From Giesbergeria sp. (lineage in GTDB: Bacteria; Pseudomonadota; Gammaproteobacteria; Burkholderiales; Burkholderiaceae_C), in the NCBI GenBank assembly GCA_023150295.1, contig JAKLLE010000001.1, positions 1 through 64,000 of the forward strand: a stretch of DNA of 64,000 nucleotides, read 5' to 3'. Of the stretch, positions 24,854 through 35,122 are shown in pieces. The position numbers and the translations under genes are program-made. Positions within the stretch are counted from its first letter, which is position 1, and every line of letters starts with the position of its first letter. The notes beneath the pieces are model-generated. The model was not told the DNA's origin, did no database searches, and worked only from the letters and a program-made list of their open reading frames with translations.

Positions 24854-27151
24854 ATGAAAAAACAATCCAATCGCTTCGGTGTGCGCACCGCCACGGCCGT
24901 TGCAGCCATGTTTCTTGCCGCGCATGCGGCCTGGGCCCTGGAGCCCTTCAAGGTGCAGGACATCCGTGTCGAAGGCCTGCAGCGTGTAGAGCCCGGCACC
25001 GTGTTTGCGTCCATGCCGCTGCGCGTGGGCGATACCTACAACGACGAGCGGGGTGCGGCAGCCATCCGGGCCTTGTTTGCCCTGGGCCTGTTCAAGGATG
25101 TGCGCCTGGAGGCCGTGGGGGGCGTGTTGGTGGTGGTGGTGGAAGAGCGCCCCACCGTGGCCGATGTGGATTTCGCCGGTGCACGCGAGTTCGACAAGGA
25201 TGCCTTGAAAAAGGCCATGCGCGACATCGGACTGACCGATGGCCGCCCCTACGACAAGGCGCTGACCGACCGTGCCGAGCAGGAGCTCAAGCGCCAGTAC
25301 ATCAACAAGAGTTTCTATGGCGCCGAGGTGGTCACCACCGTGACCCCCATCGAGCGCAACCGCGTGAACCTGACCTTCACCATCACCGAAGGCGACACGG
25401 CACGCATCAAGGACATCCGCATCGTCGGCAACAAGGCCTTCAATGAATCCACCCTCAAGGGCTTGTTCGATCAGGACACGGGCGGTTGGCTGAGCTGGTA
25501 CACCAAGTCTGACCGCTACGCACGCTCCAAGCTCAATGCGGACCTGGAAACGCTGCGCTCGTACTACCTGCAGCGCGGCTACCTGGAGTTCCGTGTCGAT
25601 TCGACCCAGGTCGCCATCTCGCCGGACAAGCAGGAAATCACCATCACGGTCAACGTGACTGAAGGTGAGCGTTTCGTGGTTTCCAGCGTCAAGCTCGAAG
25701 GCAACTACCTGGAGCGTGATGAGGAGTTCAAATCGCTGGTCACCATCCGCGCAGGCGAGCCCTACAACGTGGACCAGGTGACCGAGACCACCAAGGCGTT
25801 TTCCGAGCATTTCGGCAACTTCGGCTTTGCGTTTGCGCGCATCGAGGCAGTGCCCGAGATCGACCGCGAAACCAACCGCGTGGCCCTGGTGCTGCAGGCC
25901 GACCCGGTGCGCCGAGCCTACGTACGCCGCATCCATGTGGCGGGCAACAACCGCACGCGGGACGAGGTGGTGCGCCGCGAGTTCCGCCAGTTCGAGTCGT
26001 CTTGGTACGACGGTGAAAGGATCCGCCTCTCGCGCGACCGTGTGGACCGCCTGGGCTTTTTCACCGAAGTCAACGTCGAGACCCAGGAAGTGCCCGGCGC
26101 GCCCGACCAGGTCGATCTGGTCATCAACGTGGCTGAAAAGCCCACTGGCTCGCTGCAATTGGGCGCAGGCTTTTCGAGCGCTGAAAAGCTGTCGTTCTCC
26201 TTTGCCATCAAGCAGGAGAACATCTTCGGCTCGGGCAACTACCTGGGGGTGGATGTCAACACCAGCAAATTCAAGCGCACCCTGGTGTTCAGCACCACCG
26301 ATCCGTATTTCACCAAGGACGGCATTTCGCGCACGGTGGATCTGTACTACCGCACTGACAAACCCTATGAAGACCAGGGCGGCAACTACCAACTCGTGAC
26401 GACCGGCGGCAGCGTGCGCTTTGGTGTGCCATTCACCGAAACCGACACGGTCTATTTTGGTGGCGGCCTGGAAAACACCCGTATCAAGTCGGGCACCAAC
26501 ATTCCGGCGGCCTACCTGGCCTACGCCGATCGCTATGGCGCCAGCAGCACCGGGGTTCCGTTGACCATCGGCTGGTCGCGCGACGGCCGCGACAGCGCGC
26601 TGGCGCCCAATTCCGGCATTTACCAGCGCCTCAACACCGATTGGTCGGTGGCGGGCGATGCGCGCTACCTGCGCGCCAACTACCAATACCAGCAGTACGT
26701 GCCGCTGAGCAAGAAATTCACGCTGGCCTTCAACGGTGAACTGGGTTGGGGCAAGGGTTTCAATGGCCGTCCCTTCCCCGTGTTCAAGAACTTCTACTCG
26801 GGTGGTCTGGGTTCGGTGCGTGGTTTCGACCAGGGCACCCTGGGCCCGCGCGACGTCACCGGCGCCTCGCTCGGTGGCCCCAAGAAAGTCACCTTCAACA
26901 CAGAACTCATTGCTCCGTTCCCTGGCGCAGGCAACGACCGCACCTTGCGGCTCTTTACCTTCCTGGACGTGGGCAATGTGTACGGCGAAGAGGAGAAGCT
27001 GCGCATGAGCGAATTGCGCGCCTCCGTCGGCGTAGGTTTGAGCTGGATTTCCCCGTTGGGTCCGCTGCGCCTTGCGTATGCCCAGCCCGTGCGCAAGTTT
27101 GCGGGCGATAGAATCCAGAAATTGCAATTCCAGATCGGAACGTCCTTCTAA
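24854..27151 (+). CDS. bamA: outer membrane protein assembly factor BamA
   Basis: 765 residues from the ATG at 24854; an upstream in-frame start overlaps rseP and gives no signal peptide. The start MKKQSNRFGVRT leads into a signal peptide cut near HAAWA/LEPF. Five POTRA domains follow (first motif VQDIRVEGLQRVEPGTVF), then the 16-strand barrel with the conserved GGLGSVRGFDQGTLGPR loop, a VRGF-type lid motif of Omp85 proteins. BamA inserts beta-barrel proteins in the outer membrane. Its stop shares one base with the next start (TAATG). Confidence 0.97.
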   Translation: MKKQSNRFGVRTATAVAAMFLAAHAAWALEPFKVQDIRVEGLQRVEPGTVFASMPLRVGDTYNDERGAAAIRALFALGLFKDVRLEAVGGVLVVVVEERPTVADVDFAGAREFDKDALKKAMRDIGLTDGRPYDKALTDRAEQELKRQYINKSFYGAEVVTTVTPIERNRVNLTFTITEGDTARIKDIRIVGNKAFNESTLKGLFDQDTGGWLSWYTKSDRYARSKLNADLETLRSYYLQRGYLEFRVDSTQVAISPDKQEITITVNVTEGERFVVSSVKLEGNYLERDEEFKSLVTIRAGEPYNVDQVTETTKAFSEHFGNFGFAFARIEAVPEIDRETNRVALVLQADPVRRAYVRRIHVAGNNRTRDEVVRREFRQFESSWYDGERIRLSRDRVDRLGFFTEVNVETQEVPGAPDQVDLVINVAEKPTGSLQLGAGFSSAEKLSFSFAIKQENIFGSGNYLGVDVNTSKFKRTLVFSTTDPYFTKDGISRTVDLYYRTDKPYEDQGGNYQLVTTGGSVRFGVPFTETDTVYFGGGLENTRIKSGTNIPAAYLAYADRYGASSTGVPLTIGWSRDGRDSALAPNSGIYQRLNTDWSVAGDARYLRANYQYQQYVPLSKKFTLAFNGELGWGKGFNGRPFPVFKNFYSGGLGSVRGFDQGTLGPRDVTGASLGGPKKVTFNTELIAPFPGAGNDRTLRLFTFLDVGNVYGEEEKLRMSELRASVGVGLSWISPLGPLRLAYAQPVRKFAGDRIQKLQFQIGTSF

Positions 27152-27663
27152 TGAAACATCTTTCCCGTTCACTCGCCCTGGTTCTGATGCTCAGCGGTTT
27201 CGGTGCAGCCGCACCGGCCTATGCTGAATTCAAGGCGGGCTTCATCCACACCGACCGTGTGTTCCGTGAAGCCAGCTCGGCCAAAGCCGCGCAGGCCAAG
27301 CTGGAGCAGGAGTTCTCGCGCCGCGACAAGGAAATCAACGATCTGGGCAACACGCTCAAGACGGCTACCGAGAAGTTCGAGCGCGATGCGCCCACGCTGT
27401 CGGAAAGCCAGCGCCAGACCCGCCAGCGCCAGCTCATGGATCAGGATCGTGAACTGCAGCGCAAGCGCCGCGAATTCCAGGAAGACCTGAACGCCCGCAA
27501 GAACGAAGAGCTGAACCAGCTGGGCGAGCGCATCAACAAGGTCGTCAAGCAACTGGCCGAGCAGGACAAGTACGACATCATCGTGGATCAGGCGGTGTAC
27601 ATCAACCCGCAGCACGACATCACCGACAAGGTGATCAAGGCCCTCAATGGTGCGTCCAAGTAA
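27151..27663 (+). CDS. skp: periplasmic chaperone OmpH/Skp
   Basis: 170 residues with a signal peptide (cleavage near AYA/EFKAG) and a long charged coiled-coil region (about 45-140), the tentacle arms of the trimeric Skp chaperone. Skp shields unfolded outer membrane proteins between Sec and BamA. The start overlaps the bamA stop (TAATG), indicating coupled translation, and the order bamA-skp-lpxD is conserved. Confidence 0.95.
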   Translation: MKHLSRSLALVLMLSGFGAAAPAYAEFKAGFIHTDRVFREASSAKAAQAKLEQEFSRRDKEINDLGNTLKTATEKFERDAPTLSESQRQTRQRQLMDQDRELQRKRREFQEDLNARKNEELNQLGERINKVVKQLAEQDKYDIIVDQAVYINPQHDITDKVIKALNGASK

Positions 27664-27690
27664 GGTCTGCCTGAAGCGGGTGGGTGCTGC

Positions 27691-28686
27691 GTGAGCGTGC
27701 CACTGGGCCACTTCATCGAGGCACTGGGCGGCACGCTCGAAGGAAATCCCGACCAGCCCATCGCCCGCCTGGCCCCGCTGGAGGCTGCGGGGCCGCAGGA
27801 TCTGAGTTTCCTCAGCAACCCGCGCTACCAGCAGCAACTGGCCGCCTCCCAGGCGGCCTGTGTCATTGTGGCCCCTGCCATGCGCGAGGCGGCACGGCAG
27901 CGCGGTGCCTGCATCGTGGCAGACGACCCCTACGTGTACTTCGCGCGCGCCACCCAGTGGTGGAAGCGCCAGCACGCACCTGCGGTGCCGCCGGGCGTGC
28001 ACCCCAGCGCCGTGGTGCACCCCGAGGCCGTGGTGGAAGCCAGCGCCTGCATTGGCCCGCTGTGCGTGGTCGAGCGCGGTGCGCACATTGGTGCCCACAG
28101 CTGGCTCAAGTCGCGCGTCACCGTGGGCGAGGACTGCCACATCGGCGCACGCTGCATCGTGCATGCCGGTGCCGTGATCGGTGCCGACGGCTTCGGCTTC
28201 GCGCCTGAAAAAGGCGCCTGGGTCAAGATCGAGCAACTGGGTGCCGTGCGCATCGGCGACGATGTGGAAATCGGCGCCAACACCTGCATAGACCGTGGTG
28301 CCCTGGGCGACACGGTCATCGAAGACGGCGTCAAGCTCGACAATCTGGTGCAGGTCGGTCACAACGTGCACATTGGGCGCCACTCGGCCATGGCCGGGTG
28401 CGTGGGTATTGCAGGGAGCGCGCGCATTGGTGCGCACTGCACCGTGGGCGGCGGCGGCATCGTGCTGGGCCACCTCACGCTGGCCGACCATGTGCATGTG
28501 TCGGCAGCCACCACGGTCACGCGCTCACTCCACCAGGCGGGGCAGTACACCGGCATGTTCCCTATCGACGACAATGCGCGCTGGGAAAAGAACGCCGCCA
28601 CGCTCAAGCAGCTGCACAGCCTGCGCGAGCGCATCAAGGCCCTGGAAGGGCTGGTTCAGAACAACAAGACAGAGCAACGTTCATGA
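27691..28686 (+). CDS. lpxD: UDP-3-O-(3-hydroxyacyl)glucosamine N-acyltransferase
   Basis: 331 residues from a GTG start at 27691. LpxD adds the second hydroxyacyl chain in lipid A synthesis. An N-terminal uridine-binding domain ([15 protein letters not shown]) precedes a left-handed beta-helix of hexapeptide repeats; the catalytic histidine is in [11 protein letters not shown], and [12 protein letters not shown] is a family motif. The stop overlaps the fabZ start (ATGA). Confidence 0.96.
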   Translation: MSVPLGHFIEALGGTLEGNPDQPIARLAPLEAAGPQDLSFLSNPRYQQQLAASQAACVIVAPAMREAARQRGACIVADDPYVYFARATQWWKRQHAPAVPPGVHPSAVVHPEAVVEASACIGPLCVVERGAHIGAHSWLKSRVTVGEDCHIGARCIVHAGAVIGADGFGFAPEKGAWVKIEQLGAVRIGDDVEIGANTCIDRGALGDTVIEDGVKLDNLVQVGHNVHIGRHSAMAGCVGIAGSARIGAHCTVGGGGIVLGHLTLADHVHVSAATTVTRSLHQAGQYTGMFPIDDNARWEKNAATLKQLHSLRERIKALEGLVQNNKTEQRS

Positions 28687-29123
28687 TGGACATCCAAGCA
28701 ATTCTCAAGCAACTGCCCCACCGTTATCCGTTTCTGCTGGTGGACAGGGTGCTGGACCTGGAGAGCAACCAGCGCATCCAGGCAATAAAGAACGTCACGT
28801 TCAACGAGCCCTATTTCATGGGGCATTTCCCCGGTCGCCCGGTGATGCCGGGCGTTTTGATCCTCGAAGCCCTGGCGCAGGCCGCCGGGCTGCTGGCGTT
28901 TGACGCCATGGGCAAGGTGCCGGACGAAAACAACATCTACTACTTCGTGGGCATCGACGGTGCGCGCTTCAAGCGCCCGGTGGAGCCGGGCGATCAGCTC
29001 CTGCTGGACATCACCATCGACCGCGTGCGCGGCGGCATCTGGAAGTTCAAGGGTGTTGCCCGCGTGGGCGACGAGGTGGCCTGCGAGGCCGAGCTGATGT
29101 GCACCATGCGCGCCGTGGGTTGA
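28683..29123 (+). CDS. fabZ: 3-hydroxyacyl-[acyl-carrier-protein] dehydratase
   Basis: 146 residues. FabZ dehydrates 3-hydroxyacyl-ACP in fatty acid elongation and so competes with lipid A enzymes for the same substrate, which explains its place between lpxD and lpxA. Hot-dog fold with the catalytic His in [11 protein letters not shown] and Glu in [10 protein letters not shown]. The start ATG at 28683 overlaps the lpxD stop by 4 bp. Confidence 0.97.
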   Translation: MMDIQAILKQLPHRYPFLLVDRVLDLESNQRIQAIKNVTFNEPYFMGHFPGRPVMPGVLILEALAQAAGLLAFDAMGKVPDENNIYYFVGIDGARFKRPVEPGDQLLLDITIDRVRGGIWKFKGVARVGDEVACEAELMCTMRAVG

Positions 29124-29154
29124 CGCCAGGCATCCACCAGGGCAGGGCAGCGCC

Positions 29155-29943
29155 GTGAGCCACATCCACCCGACCGCCGTCGTCGATGCGCAGGCGTGCA
29201 TCGACGAGCGTGCCAGCATTGGCCCCTATGCCGTGATCGGCCCGCATGTGCGCATCGGTCCAGGCACCACGGTGGGCGCGCACTGCGTGATCGATGGGCA
29301 CACCACCATCGGCCAGGACAATCGCATCTACCCGTTCGCATCGCTGGGAGCGGCGCCGCAGGACAAGAAGTACGGTGGCGAGCCCACCGAGCTGCGCATC
29401 GGGGATCGCAACACCATTCGCGAGTTCTGCACCTTCAACACCGGCACCGCGCAGGACAAGGGCGCCACCACCATCGGTAACGACAACTGGATCATGGCCT
29501 ACGTGCACATCGCGCACGACTGCCTGGTGGGCGACCACACCACCATGGCCAACAACGCCACGCTGGCCGGGCATGTGGAGGTGGGCGACTGGGCCACGGT
29601 TGGCGGCCTGACCGGCGTGCTGCAGCGCATGCGCATCGGCGCGCACACCATGGTGGGTTTTTCCAGCCACGTGGGCAAGGACGTACCGCCTTTCATGGTG
29701 GTGGACGGCAATCCGCTGGCGGTGCGCGGCGTGAATCTGGTGGGGCTGCGTCGGCGTGATTTTTCCGACCAGCGCATCAGCGCTATCCGCGAGATGCACA
29801 AGCTTCTCTACCGCCAGGGGCTGACACTGGAGCAGGCGCGTGCCGCGATGGCGCAACTGCCTGCCACGTATCCCGAGGCAGCGCAGGATGTGGCCCTGAT
29901 GGACGCCTTCCTGGCCAGCTCCGTGGCGGGCATCGCCCGCTGA
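29155..29943 (+). CDS. lpxA: UDP-N-acetylglucosamine acyltransferase
   Basis: 262 residues from a GTG start at 29155. First step of lipid A synthesis: transfer of a 3-hydroxyacyl chain from ACP to UDP-GlcNAc. The N-terminal two thirds are hexapeptide repeats of a left-handed beta-helix; the catalytic histidine lies in [12 protein letters not shown]. The C-terminal helical region ([20 protein letters not shown]) is typical. Next gene lpxB follows after 17 bp. Confidence 0.97.
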   Translation: MSHIHPTAVVDAQACIDERASIGPYAVIGPHVRIGPGTTVGAHCVIDGHTTIGQDNRIYPFASLGAAPQDKKYGGEPTELRIGDRNTIREFCTFNTGTAQDKGATTIGNDNWIMAYVHIAHDCLVGDHTTMANNATLAGHVEVGDWATVGGLTGVLQRMRIGAHTMVGFSSHVGKDVPPFMVVDGNPLAVRGVNLVGLRRRDFSDQRISAIREMHKLLYRQGLTLEQARAAMAQLPATYPEAAQDVALMDAFLASSVAGIAR

Positions 29944-29960
29944 GTGGCAGGGGGCCGCGC

Positions 29961-31127
29961 ATGACGAGCACACCCCGCATCGCGATGGTGGCGGGCGAAA
30001 CCTCTGGCGACCTGCTGGCCGGGCTGCTGCTGGACGGGCTGCAGGCCCTGTGGCCGGGGCTGCAGGCGCAGGGCATTGGCGGCCCACAGATGGCACGGCG
30101 CGACTTCGAGGCCTGGTGGCCCAGCGAGCGCCTGGCCGTGCATGGCTACAGCATCGAGGTGTTCCGGCGCCTGGCGGGCATCATGGCCATCCGCAGGCAG
30201 TTGCGCCAGCGTTTGCTGCAGAACCGGCCCGACGTCTTCATCGGTGTGGATGCGCCCGACTTCAACCTGGGCCTGGAAGCCGACCTGCGCGCCGCAGGCA
30301 CCCGGACCGTGCACTTTGTCTGCCCCTCCATCTGGGCCTGGCGCGCCGAGCGCGTGGAAAAAATCCGCCGCGCCGCCAGCCATGTGCTGTGCATCTTTCC
30401 CTTTGAGCCCGAATTGCTGGCGCGCCACGGCATCGGCGCCACCTATGTGGGCCACCCGCTGGCCGGTGTCATTCCCCTGGAACCTGACCGCAGCGCTGCC
30501 CGCGCCGCGCTGGGCCTGGCGCCCCACGACCGGGTGCTGGCCATTCTGCCGGGCAGCCGCTCGGCCGAGGTACAGTACATTACCCCCAAGTTTTTTGAGG
30601 CTGCAGCGCTTGTCCAGCAAGCGCAATCAGCTATCAAAATGATAGTGCCTGCGGTGCCTACCTTGCGTGAACGCATTGAGCAGGCCGCAAGCGCGGCGGG
30701 CTTGGCAGGGCGTGTGCAGGTGCTCAGCGGCCAGTCGCACACCGCGCTTGCGGCCTGCGATGTGACCCTGATCGCCAGCGGCACGGCCACACTGGAGGCA
30801 GCGCTGTTCAAGCGCCCCATGGTGATTGGCTACCACATGCACCCGCTGAGCTGGCGGCTCATGCGCCGCAAGCAGCTGCAGCCCTGGGTGGGGCTGCCCA
30901 ACATTCTGAGTGGTGAATTCGTCGTGCCCGAACTGCTGCAGGACGCTGCCACCCCGCAGGCGCTGGCAGCCGCCGTGCTCGACTGGTTCCACGCCCTGGA
31001 CCACGACGCAGCGCGCATGGCCGCGCTGCACCAACGCTTCACTGCGCTGCACGAGAGCCTGCGGCGCCCAACACCCCAACTTGCTGCCGATGCGATCCAG
31101 AAAGTCCTCGCCACCCCCCATGCCTGA
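29961..31127 (+). CDS. lpxB: lipid-A-disaccharide synthase
   Basis: 388 residues. LpxB is a family 19 glycosyltransferase that joins lipid X with UDP-2,3-diacylglucosamine. Motifs seen: [30 protein letters not shown], and LPGSRSAEV. Residues about 211-229, just after LPGSRSAEV, are encoded by a dispersed repeat (30591-30647) with AT-rich codons; the E. coli protein as I recall it has the same length there. The stop overlaps the rnhB start. Confidence 0.96.
   Translation: MTSTPRIAMVAGETSGDLLAGLLLDGLQALWPGLQAQGIGGPQMARRDFEAWWPSERLAVHGYSIEVFRRLAGIMAIRRQLRQRLLQNRPDVFIGVDAPDFNLGLEADLRAAGTRTVHFVCPSIWAWRAERVEKIRRAASHVLCIFPFEPELLARHGIGATYVGHPLAGVIPLEPDRSAARAALGLAPHDRVLAILPGSRSAEVQYITPKFFEAAALVQQAQSAIKMIVPAVPTLRERIEQAASAAGLAGRVQVLSGQSHTALAACDVTLIASGTATLEAALFKRPMVIGYHMHPLSWRLMRRKQLQPWVGLPNILSGEFVVPELLQDAATPQALAAAVLDWFHALDHDAARMAALHQRFTALHESLRRPTPQLAADAIQKVLATPHA
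30591..30647 (+). repeat. dispersed repeat embedded in frame in lpxB
   Basis: Contains GCAGCGCTTGTCCAGCAAGC (a GCGCTT/AAGCGC-type hairpin) and AGCTATCAAAATGATAG (distal hairpin), the clearest coding copy of the repeat. It is read in the phase giving [11 protein letters not shown]. In orientation it is the reverse of the intergenic copies at 13080 and 50328. Confidence 0.7.
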
Positions 31128-31728
31128 ACAGGCCACGCTGGCCTGGCCCATGCCGCAAGGCCTGGTGGCCGGGGTGGATGAAGCAGGCCGCGGCCCCCTG
31201 GCGGGGCCGGTGGTGGCCGCTGCCGTCATCCTGGACGAGCGCCAGCCCATCGCCGGGCTGGCGGATTCCAAAAAGCTCACCGCCCTGCGGCGCGAGCGCC
31301 TGTTCGACGAAATCCGTGCCAAGGCGCTGTGCTGCAGTGTGGCCGAGGCCAGCGTGGAAGAGATCGACCGCCTCAACATCCTGCAGGCCACCTTGCTAGC
31401 CATGCGCCGGGCCGTGCAGGGCCTGCGGCTCAAGCCCGCGCTGGTGCTGGTCGATGGCAACCGCCTGCCGGTGCTGGACGTTCCCGCACAGGCCATCGTC
31501 AAGGGCGATGCGCTGGTGCCCGCCATCTCGGCGGCCTCCATCCTGGCCAAGGTGCACCGCGACCGCTGGTGCGCCGAGGTGCACGCGCAGTACCCGCAGT
31601 ATGGTTTTGATGCCCACAAGGGCTACGGCACCGCCGCGCACCTGCAGGCCCTGCGCGCGCACGGCGCCAGCCCGCTGCACCGCCGCTCGTTTGCGCCCGT
31701 GGCCCAGCACCTGGAGGCTGCGCCATGA
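31120..31728 (+). CDS. rnhB: ribonuclease HII
   Basis: 202 residues from the ATG at 31120, which overlaps the lpxB stop. RNase HII removes RNA from RNA-DNA hybrids and single ribonucleotides from DNA. The DEAGRG motif ([19 protein letters not shown]) and the later conserved [21 protein letters not shown] and GYDAHKGY-like (FDAHKGYGT) segments cover the four acidic catalytic residues. The lpxB-rnhB order is conserved. The 3' end overlaps the next start (ATGA). Confidence 0.96.
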   Translation: MPEQATLAWPMPQGLVAGVDEAGRGPLAGPVVAAAVILDERQPIAGLADSKKLTALRRERLFDEIRAKALCCSVAEASVEEIDRLNILQATLLAMRRAVQGLRLKPALVLVDGNRLPVLDVPAQAIVKGDALVPAISAASILAKVHRDRWCAEVHAQYPQYGFDAHKGYGTAAHLQALRAHGASPLHRRSFAPVAQHLEAAP

Positions 31729-32498
31729 GCTCCGTGCCGGTGAGGCTGGTGCAGTCGCGTGACAACGCCTTTGTCAAGGAACTGCGCCGCCTGGCGCAGG
31801 ACAGCACGGCCTACCGCAAGCAGGGCCGCCTGTGGCTGGAGGGCGACCACCTGTGCCGCGCTGCGCTGGCACGCGGCCTGCGCCCGGCTGTGGCCGTTTT
31901 TTCAGAGTCTTTTTGGCCTCTGGCACCCGCTGAATGGGCGCAATGCGCTACAAAAATCATAGTGCTTTCGGATGCGCTGTTTGCTGACATCAGCGCGCTG
32001 GAGTCCCCCGCGGCCATGGGCTATGTACTCGATCTGCCCGCCGTTCAGGCGCTGGACCCGCTGATGCCCAGCGTGGTGCTGGACCGGGTGCAGGACGCGG
32101 GCAACGTCGGCTCCATCCTGCGCAGTGCGGCAGCCTTTGGCTTTGGGCAGGTGCTGGCGCTCAAGGGCAGTGCCGCGCTGTGGTCGCCCAAGGTGCTGCG
32201 TGCGGGCATGGGCGCCCACTTTGGCCTGCGCCTGCACGAAGGCCTGGCGGTCGAGGATCTGCAGGCCCTGCGTGTGCCGCTGCTCGTCACCCATGTGCAC
32301 GGGGGCGACTATCTGCACCAGGCCGCGCTGCCCTGGCCCTGCGCCTGGGTGCTGGGGCATGAGGGGCAGGGCGTGTCCGACGCGATGCTGGCGCAGGCGC
32401 AGCAGCGCATCCGCATCGCGCAGCCGGGGGGTGAGGAGTCGCTCAACGTGGCGGCGGCGGCGGCCATTTGCTTGCACGCCAGCGCGGCAGGGCGCTGA
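31725..32498 (+). CDS. SpoU/TrmH-family RNA 2'-O-methyltransferase
   Basis: 257 residues. An N-terminal L30e-like substrate-binding part precedes the knotted SPOUT catalytic domain, whose three motifs are intact: [30 protein letters not shown]-like ([12 protein letters not shown]), and [11 protein letters not shown]. The family methylates ribose 2'-OH in rRNA or tRNA; the exact site cannot be told. It is the last gene of the long plus-strand run and overlaps rnhB by 4 bp. Residues about 63-80 are encoded by a dispersed repeat. Confidence 0.9.
   Translation: MSSVPVRLVQSRDNAFVKELRRLAQDSTAYRKQGRLWLEGDHLCRAALARGLRPAVAVFSESFWPLAPAEWAQCATKIIVLSDALFADISALESPAAMGYVLDLPAVQALDPLMPSVVLDRVQDAGNVGSILRSAAAFGFGQVLALKGSAALWSPKVLRAGMGAHFGLRLHEGLAVEDLQALRVPLLVTHVHGGDYLHQAALPWPCAWVLGHEGQGVSDAMLAQAQQRIRIAQPGGEESLNVAAAAAICLHASAAGR
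31911..31964 (+). repeat. dispersed repeat embedded in frame in the SpoU methyltransferase gene
   Basis: Begins TTTTGGCCTCTGG (the GGCCTCTAG end of the repeat) and ends GCGCTACAAAAATCATAG (distal hairpin). It is read as [10 protein letters not shown], the same phase as the dxr, lpxB and 39640 copies. The 22-bp middle hairpin is diverged. Confidence 0.6.
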
Positions 32499-32504
32499 TT
32501 CCGC

Positions 32505-33614
32505 TCATTTCCCCAGCGGCTGCGCCGGGGCAAGTGCCACGCTCATACCGTCGCGCACCAAGCGGGGCGGGTCGGGGAAGTTGCGCAAAGCCTGTCCGCC
32601 GATGGCATCCAGATACCGGTCCGCCTGGGCGCGCTCCAGCGGCGTCAGGGTGCGGTAGATGTCCCGGGCGCGTTGCAGCATCCACAGGGCATAGGGGCGC
32701 ACGATGCGTTCGCCATGCTCGCCCTCCAGCGTGAAGCCATGTTTGCCCAGTGTGCGGGGAACAGGGGTGCCGGGGTTCTCGGCCAGCCATGCGTTCAGCC
32801 GCCGGGCGGTGTCTTCGAGCACGGGCATCTGCTCGCGCATCATGCGGCGCAGCACCGGCAGCAGCGTGGGGGGCAGGGTGTCGCCGGACAGAAAGTCGCC
32901 GCTGCGGGGCGTGGGTGGCTGCTGCATGCGCTCCACCCAGGCCACCACATGGGGAGCGAGCCTGCGCATCAGCGCGCCACTGGCCGGATCGCGGTACTGG
33001 TGCGCATAGAGCGGACCGTACAGCCCGAAGTCGCCGATCGATGGTCGTGCGCCCAGAAGATAGGGGTGTTCGGCGAAATGAGCATTCAGCTCGGCCAGCA
33101 GGTCTTCGTAGGAGCGTTCGATGGCGGAATGCATGTGCGGCATGGCGCCGAGCAGCACGGCAGCTTGGGAAAACGGCGCGGCGCGTCGGGTGCCCAGTTC
33201 CAACTGCTCCTCTGGGGAGGCCTCGGGGGCATTGAGGGCACCGAAAGCGCGCAGAGCCCATTCGCGGTTGTGGTGCCAGCGGTAGTGCATGGCCGGGATC
33301 AGCAGCCATTCGTCGCCATACAGTTCCAGCAGGGCAGATGCCAGACGCTGCACGCCCCCGGAAGGGAACACCGAGGGCTCGCCATGCTGCCGGTCCAGCG
33401 TTTGGATGATGTCGGTCGAGTCCTGCAATGTGGCGCCATCTGGCGTTTCAAGCACGGGAATGACGGCAAAACCGATGCGCGGCAGGATGACCTGCCGGTA
33501 CACGTCGCCGGTGGCAGGTACTTCGACAAAGGGCAAACCCTTCCACTGCAAGAAGGCGCGCACCTTGCCTGTGTAGTAGCTGATCTCTGCGCCGTAGAGG
33601 GTGTAGGGGTTCAT
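32505..33614 (-). CDS. glutathione S-transferase family protein with a long C-terminal extension
   Basis: 369 residues, far longer than the usual 200-230 of GSTs. The N-terminal thioredoxin-like domain reads YTLYGAEISYYTGKVRAFL with cis-Pro in VIPVLETPDG and the glutathione-gamma-glutamyl contact in LQDSTDIIQTLD. An all-helical domain follows, with the GST-C motif PYLLGARPSIGDFGLYGPLYA at about 185-205; about 150 further residues extend beyond. The Cys/Ser/Tyr at the catalytic position could be Tyr13 or Tyr14. Function and substrate are unknown. Convergent with the previous gene and divergent from carA. Confidence 0.8.
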   Translation of the reverse strand: MNPYTLYGAEISYYTGKVRAFLQWKGLPFVEVPATGDVYRQVILPRIGFAVIPVLETPDGATLQDSTDIIQTLDRQHGEPSVFPSGGVQRLASALLELYGDEWLLIPAMHYRWHHNREWALRAFGALNAPEASPEEQLELGTRRAAPFSQAAVLLGAMPHMHSAIERSYEDLLAELNAHFAEHPYLLGARPSIGDFGLYGPLYAHQYRDPASGALMRRLAPHVVAWVERMQQPPTPRSGDFLSGDTLPPTLLPVLRRMMREQMPVLEDTARRLNAWLAENPGTPVPRTLGKHGFTLEGEHGERIVRPYALWMLQRARDIYRTLTPLERAQADRYLDAIGGQALRNFPDPPRLVRDGMSVALAPAQPLGK

Positions 33615-33779
33615 GGAAAGTGGGGTTCAGAGCATTGGACGCGGTTGTCGGGGTGATCGGAAATTCTACGCACGGGGTATGCAGACGCCAGTCCCACAGG
33701 TGCCATTTGCACGAGCCTTGGCAGCCAGGCGGTGATGTTGCAGTGCACCAGTCGTCAGCAGATCAGGGCGGTCTGCGGG

Positions 33780-33785
33780 TACAAT
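33780..33785 (+). promoter_or_regulatory. carA -10 element; 33615-33923 holds the promoter and leader
   Basis: GGGTACAATC contains TACAAT, a good -10, giving a leader of about 130 nt before carA. No firm -35 is visible. The 309-bp gap between the GST-like gene and carA holds nothing else I recognise; a CTGGTGCC direct repeat lies in the leader. Pyrimidine or arginine control of carAB is expected from other bacteria, but no operator is identified here. Confidence 0.5.
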
Positions 33786-33923
33786 CAGGGGCTTTCCTCG
33801 CAACAGCGTCGCCCGGCCGCATCCAAAGCAACAACCTATCCGAAAGCAGCCTTTCAGCCACTGGTGCCACTGGTGCCGCAGGCTGCACAGGCACCGGGCG
33901 ACCGTAACCAACCGGAGAACCCA

Positions 33924-35093
33924 GTGCTTTTGTCTCTACAGGGACGTTTCCCTCCCGCCATCCTGGCGCTCGCAGACGGCACGGTCTTTATCGGCAATTC
34001 GATCGGTGCCACCGGCACCACCGTCGGCGAAGTGGTGTTCAACACCTCGATGTCCGGCTACCAGGAAATCCTCACCGACCCCAGCTACTGCCAGCAGCTC
34101 GTGACGCTCACGTACCCGCACATCGGCAACTATGGCGTCAACACCGAGGACATCGAAGCCGACAAGGTCCATGCCGCGGGCCTGATCATCAAGGATCTGC
34201 CACTGCTGGCCAGCAACTTCCGCCTGAGCGAGACGCTCTCGTCCTACCTCGTGCGTGAAGGCACGGTGGCCATTGCCGACATCGACACGCGCAAGCTCAC
34301 GCGCATTTTGCGCACCCACGGCGCGCAGAACGGCGCCATCGTGGGCCTGCCCGCAGGCACGGAAGTCACCCAGGCGCACATCGACGCAGCAGTGGCGGCA
34401 GCCAGGGCGGCCCCCTCGATGGCTGGGCTGGACCTGGCCAAGGTAGTGACCACGCCCAAGGCCTACGAGTGGACCCAGACCGAATGGAAGCTCGGCCAGG
34501 GCTACGGCACGCAGGAGGCACCGCGCTTTCATGTGGTGGCGTACGACTTTGGCGTCAAGAAAAACATCCTGCGCATGCTGGCCGAGCGCGGCTGCCGCGT
34601 GACCGTGGTGCCTGCGCAGACCAGCGCCGCCGATGTGCTGGCACTGCATCCCGACGGCGTGTTCCTCTCCAACGGCCCTGGCGACCCGCAGCCCTGCGAC
34701 TACGCCATTGCCGCCACGCGCACGCTCATCGACAGCGGCATCCCCATGTTTGGCATCTGCCTGGGGCACCAGATCATGGCGCTAGCCTCCGGGGCGCGTA
34801 CCTTCAAGATGGCCCACGGCCACCATGGTGCCAACCACCCGGTCAAGGATCTGGAGTCTGGTCGTGTCTCCATCACCAGCCAGAACCATGGGTTTGCGGT
34901 CGATTCGGATTCGCTTCCTGCCAGCCTGCGCGCCACGCACGTGAGCCTGTTCGACGGCACACTGCAAGGCCTGGTGCGCACCGACAAGCCCGCGTTCTGC
35001 TTCCAGGGCCACCCCGAGGCCTCCCCCGGCCCGCACGACATTGGCCACCTGTTCGACCGCTTCACGCAGGCCATGCGTGTGGCGAAAGACTGA
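33924..35093 (+). CDS. carA: carbamoyl-phosphate synthase small (glutaminase) subunit
   Basis: 389 residues from a GTG start at 33924 that has CGGAGAA nine bases upstream; the frame is open further upstream but there lies the promoter. CarA hydrolyses glutamine and channels ammonia to CarB for arginine and pyrimidine synthesis. The N-terminal domain ([18 protein letters not shown]) precedes a class I amidotransferase domain with the nucleophile Cys in [12 protein letters not shown] and [10 protein letters not shown] supplying the His/Glu pair. Confidence 0.97.
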   Translation: MLLSLQGRFPPAILALADGTVFIGNSIGATGTTVGEVVFNTSMSGYQEILTDPSYCQQLVTLTYPHIGNYGVNTEDIEADKVHAAGLIIKDLPLLASNFRLSETLSSYLVREGTVAIADIDTRKLTRILRTHGAQNGAIVGLPAGTEVTQAHIDAAVAAARAAPSMAGLDLAKVVTTPKAYEWTQTEWKLGQGYGTQEAPRFHVVAYDFGVKKNILRMLAERGCRVTVVPAQTSAADVLALHPDGVFLSNGPGDPQPCDYAIAATRTLIDSGIPMFGICLGHQIMALASGARTFKMAHGHHGANHPVKDLESGRVSITSQNHGFAVDSDSLPASLRATHVSLFDGTLQGLVRTDKPAFCFQGHPEASPGPHDIGHLFDRFTQAMRVAKD

Positions 35094-35122
35094 GCACCCC
35101 TGTCATCACAATACACGGCGCC

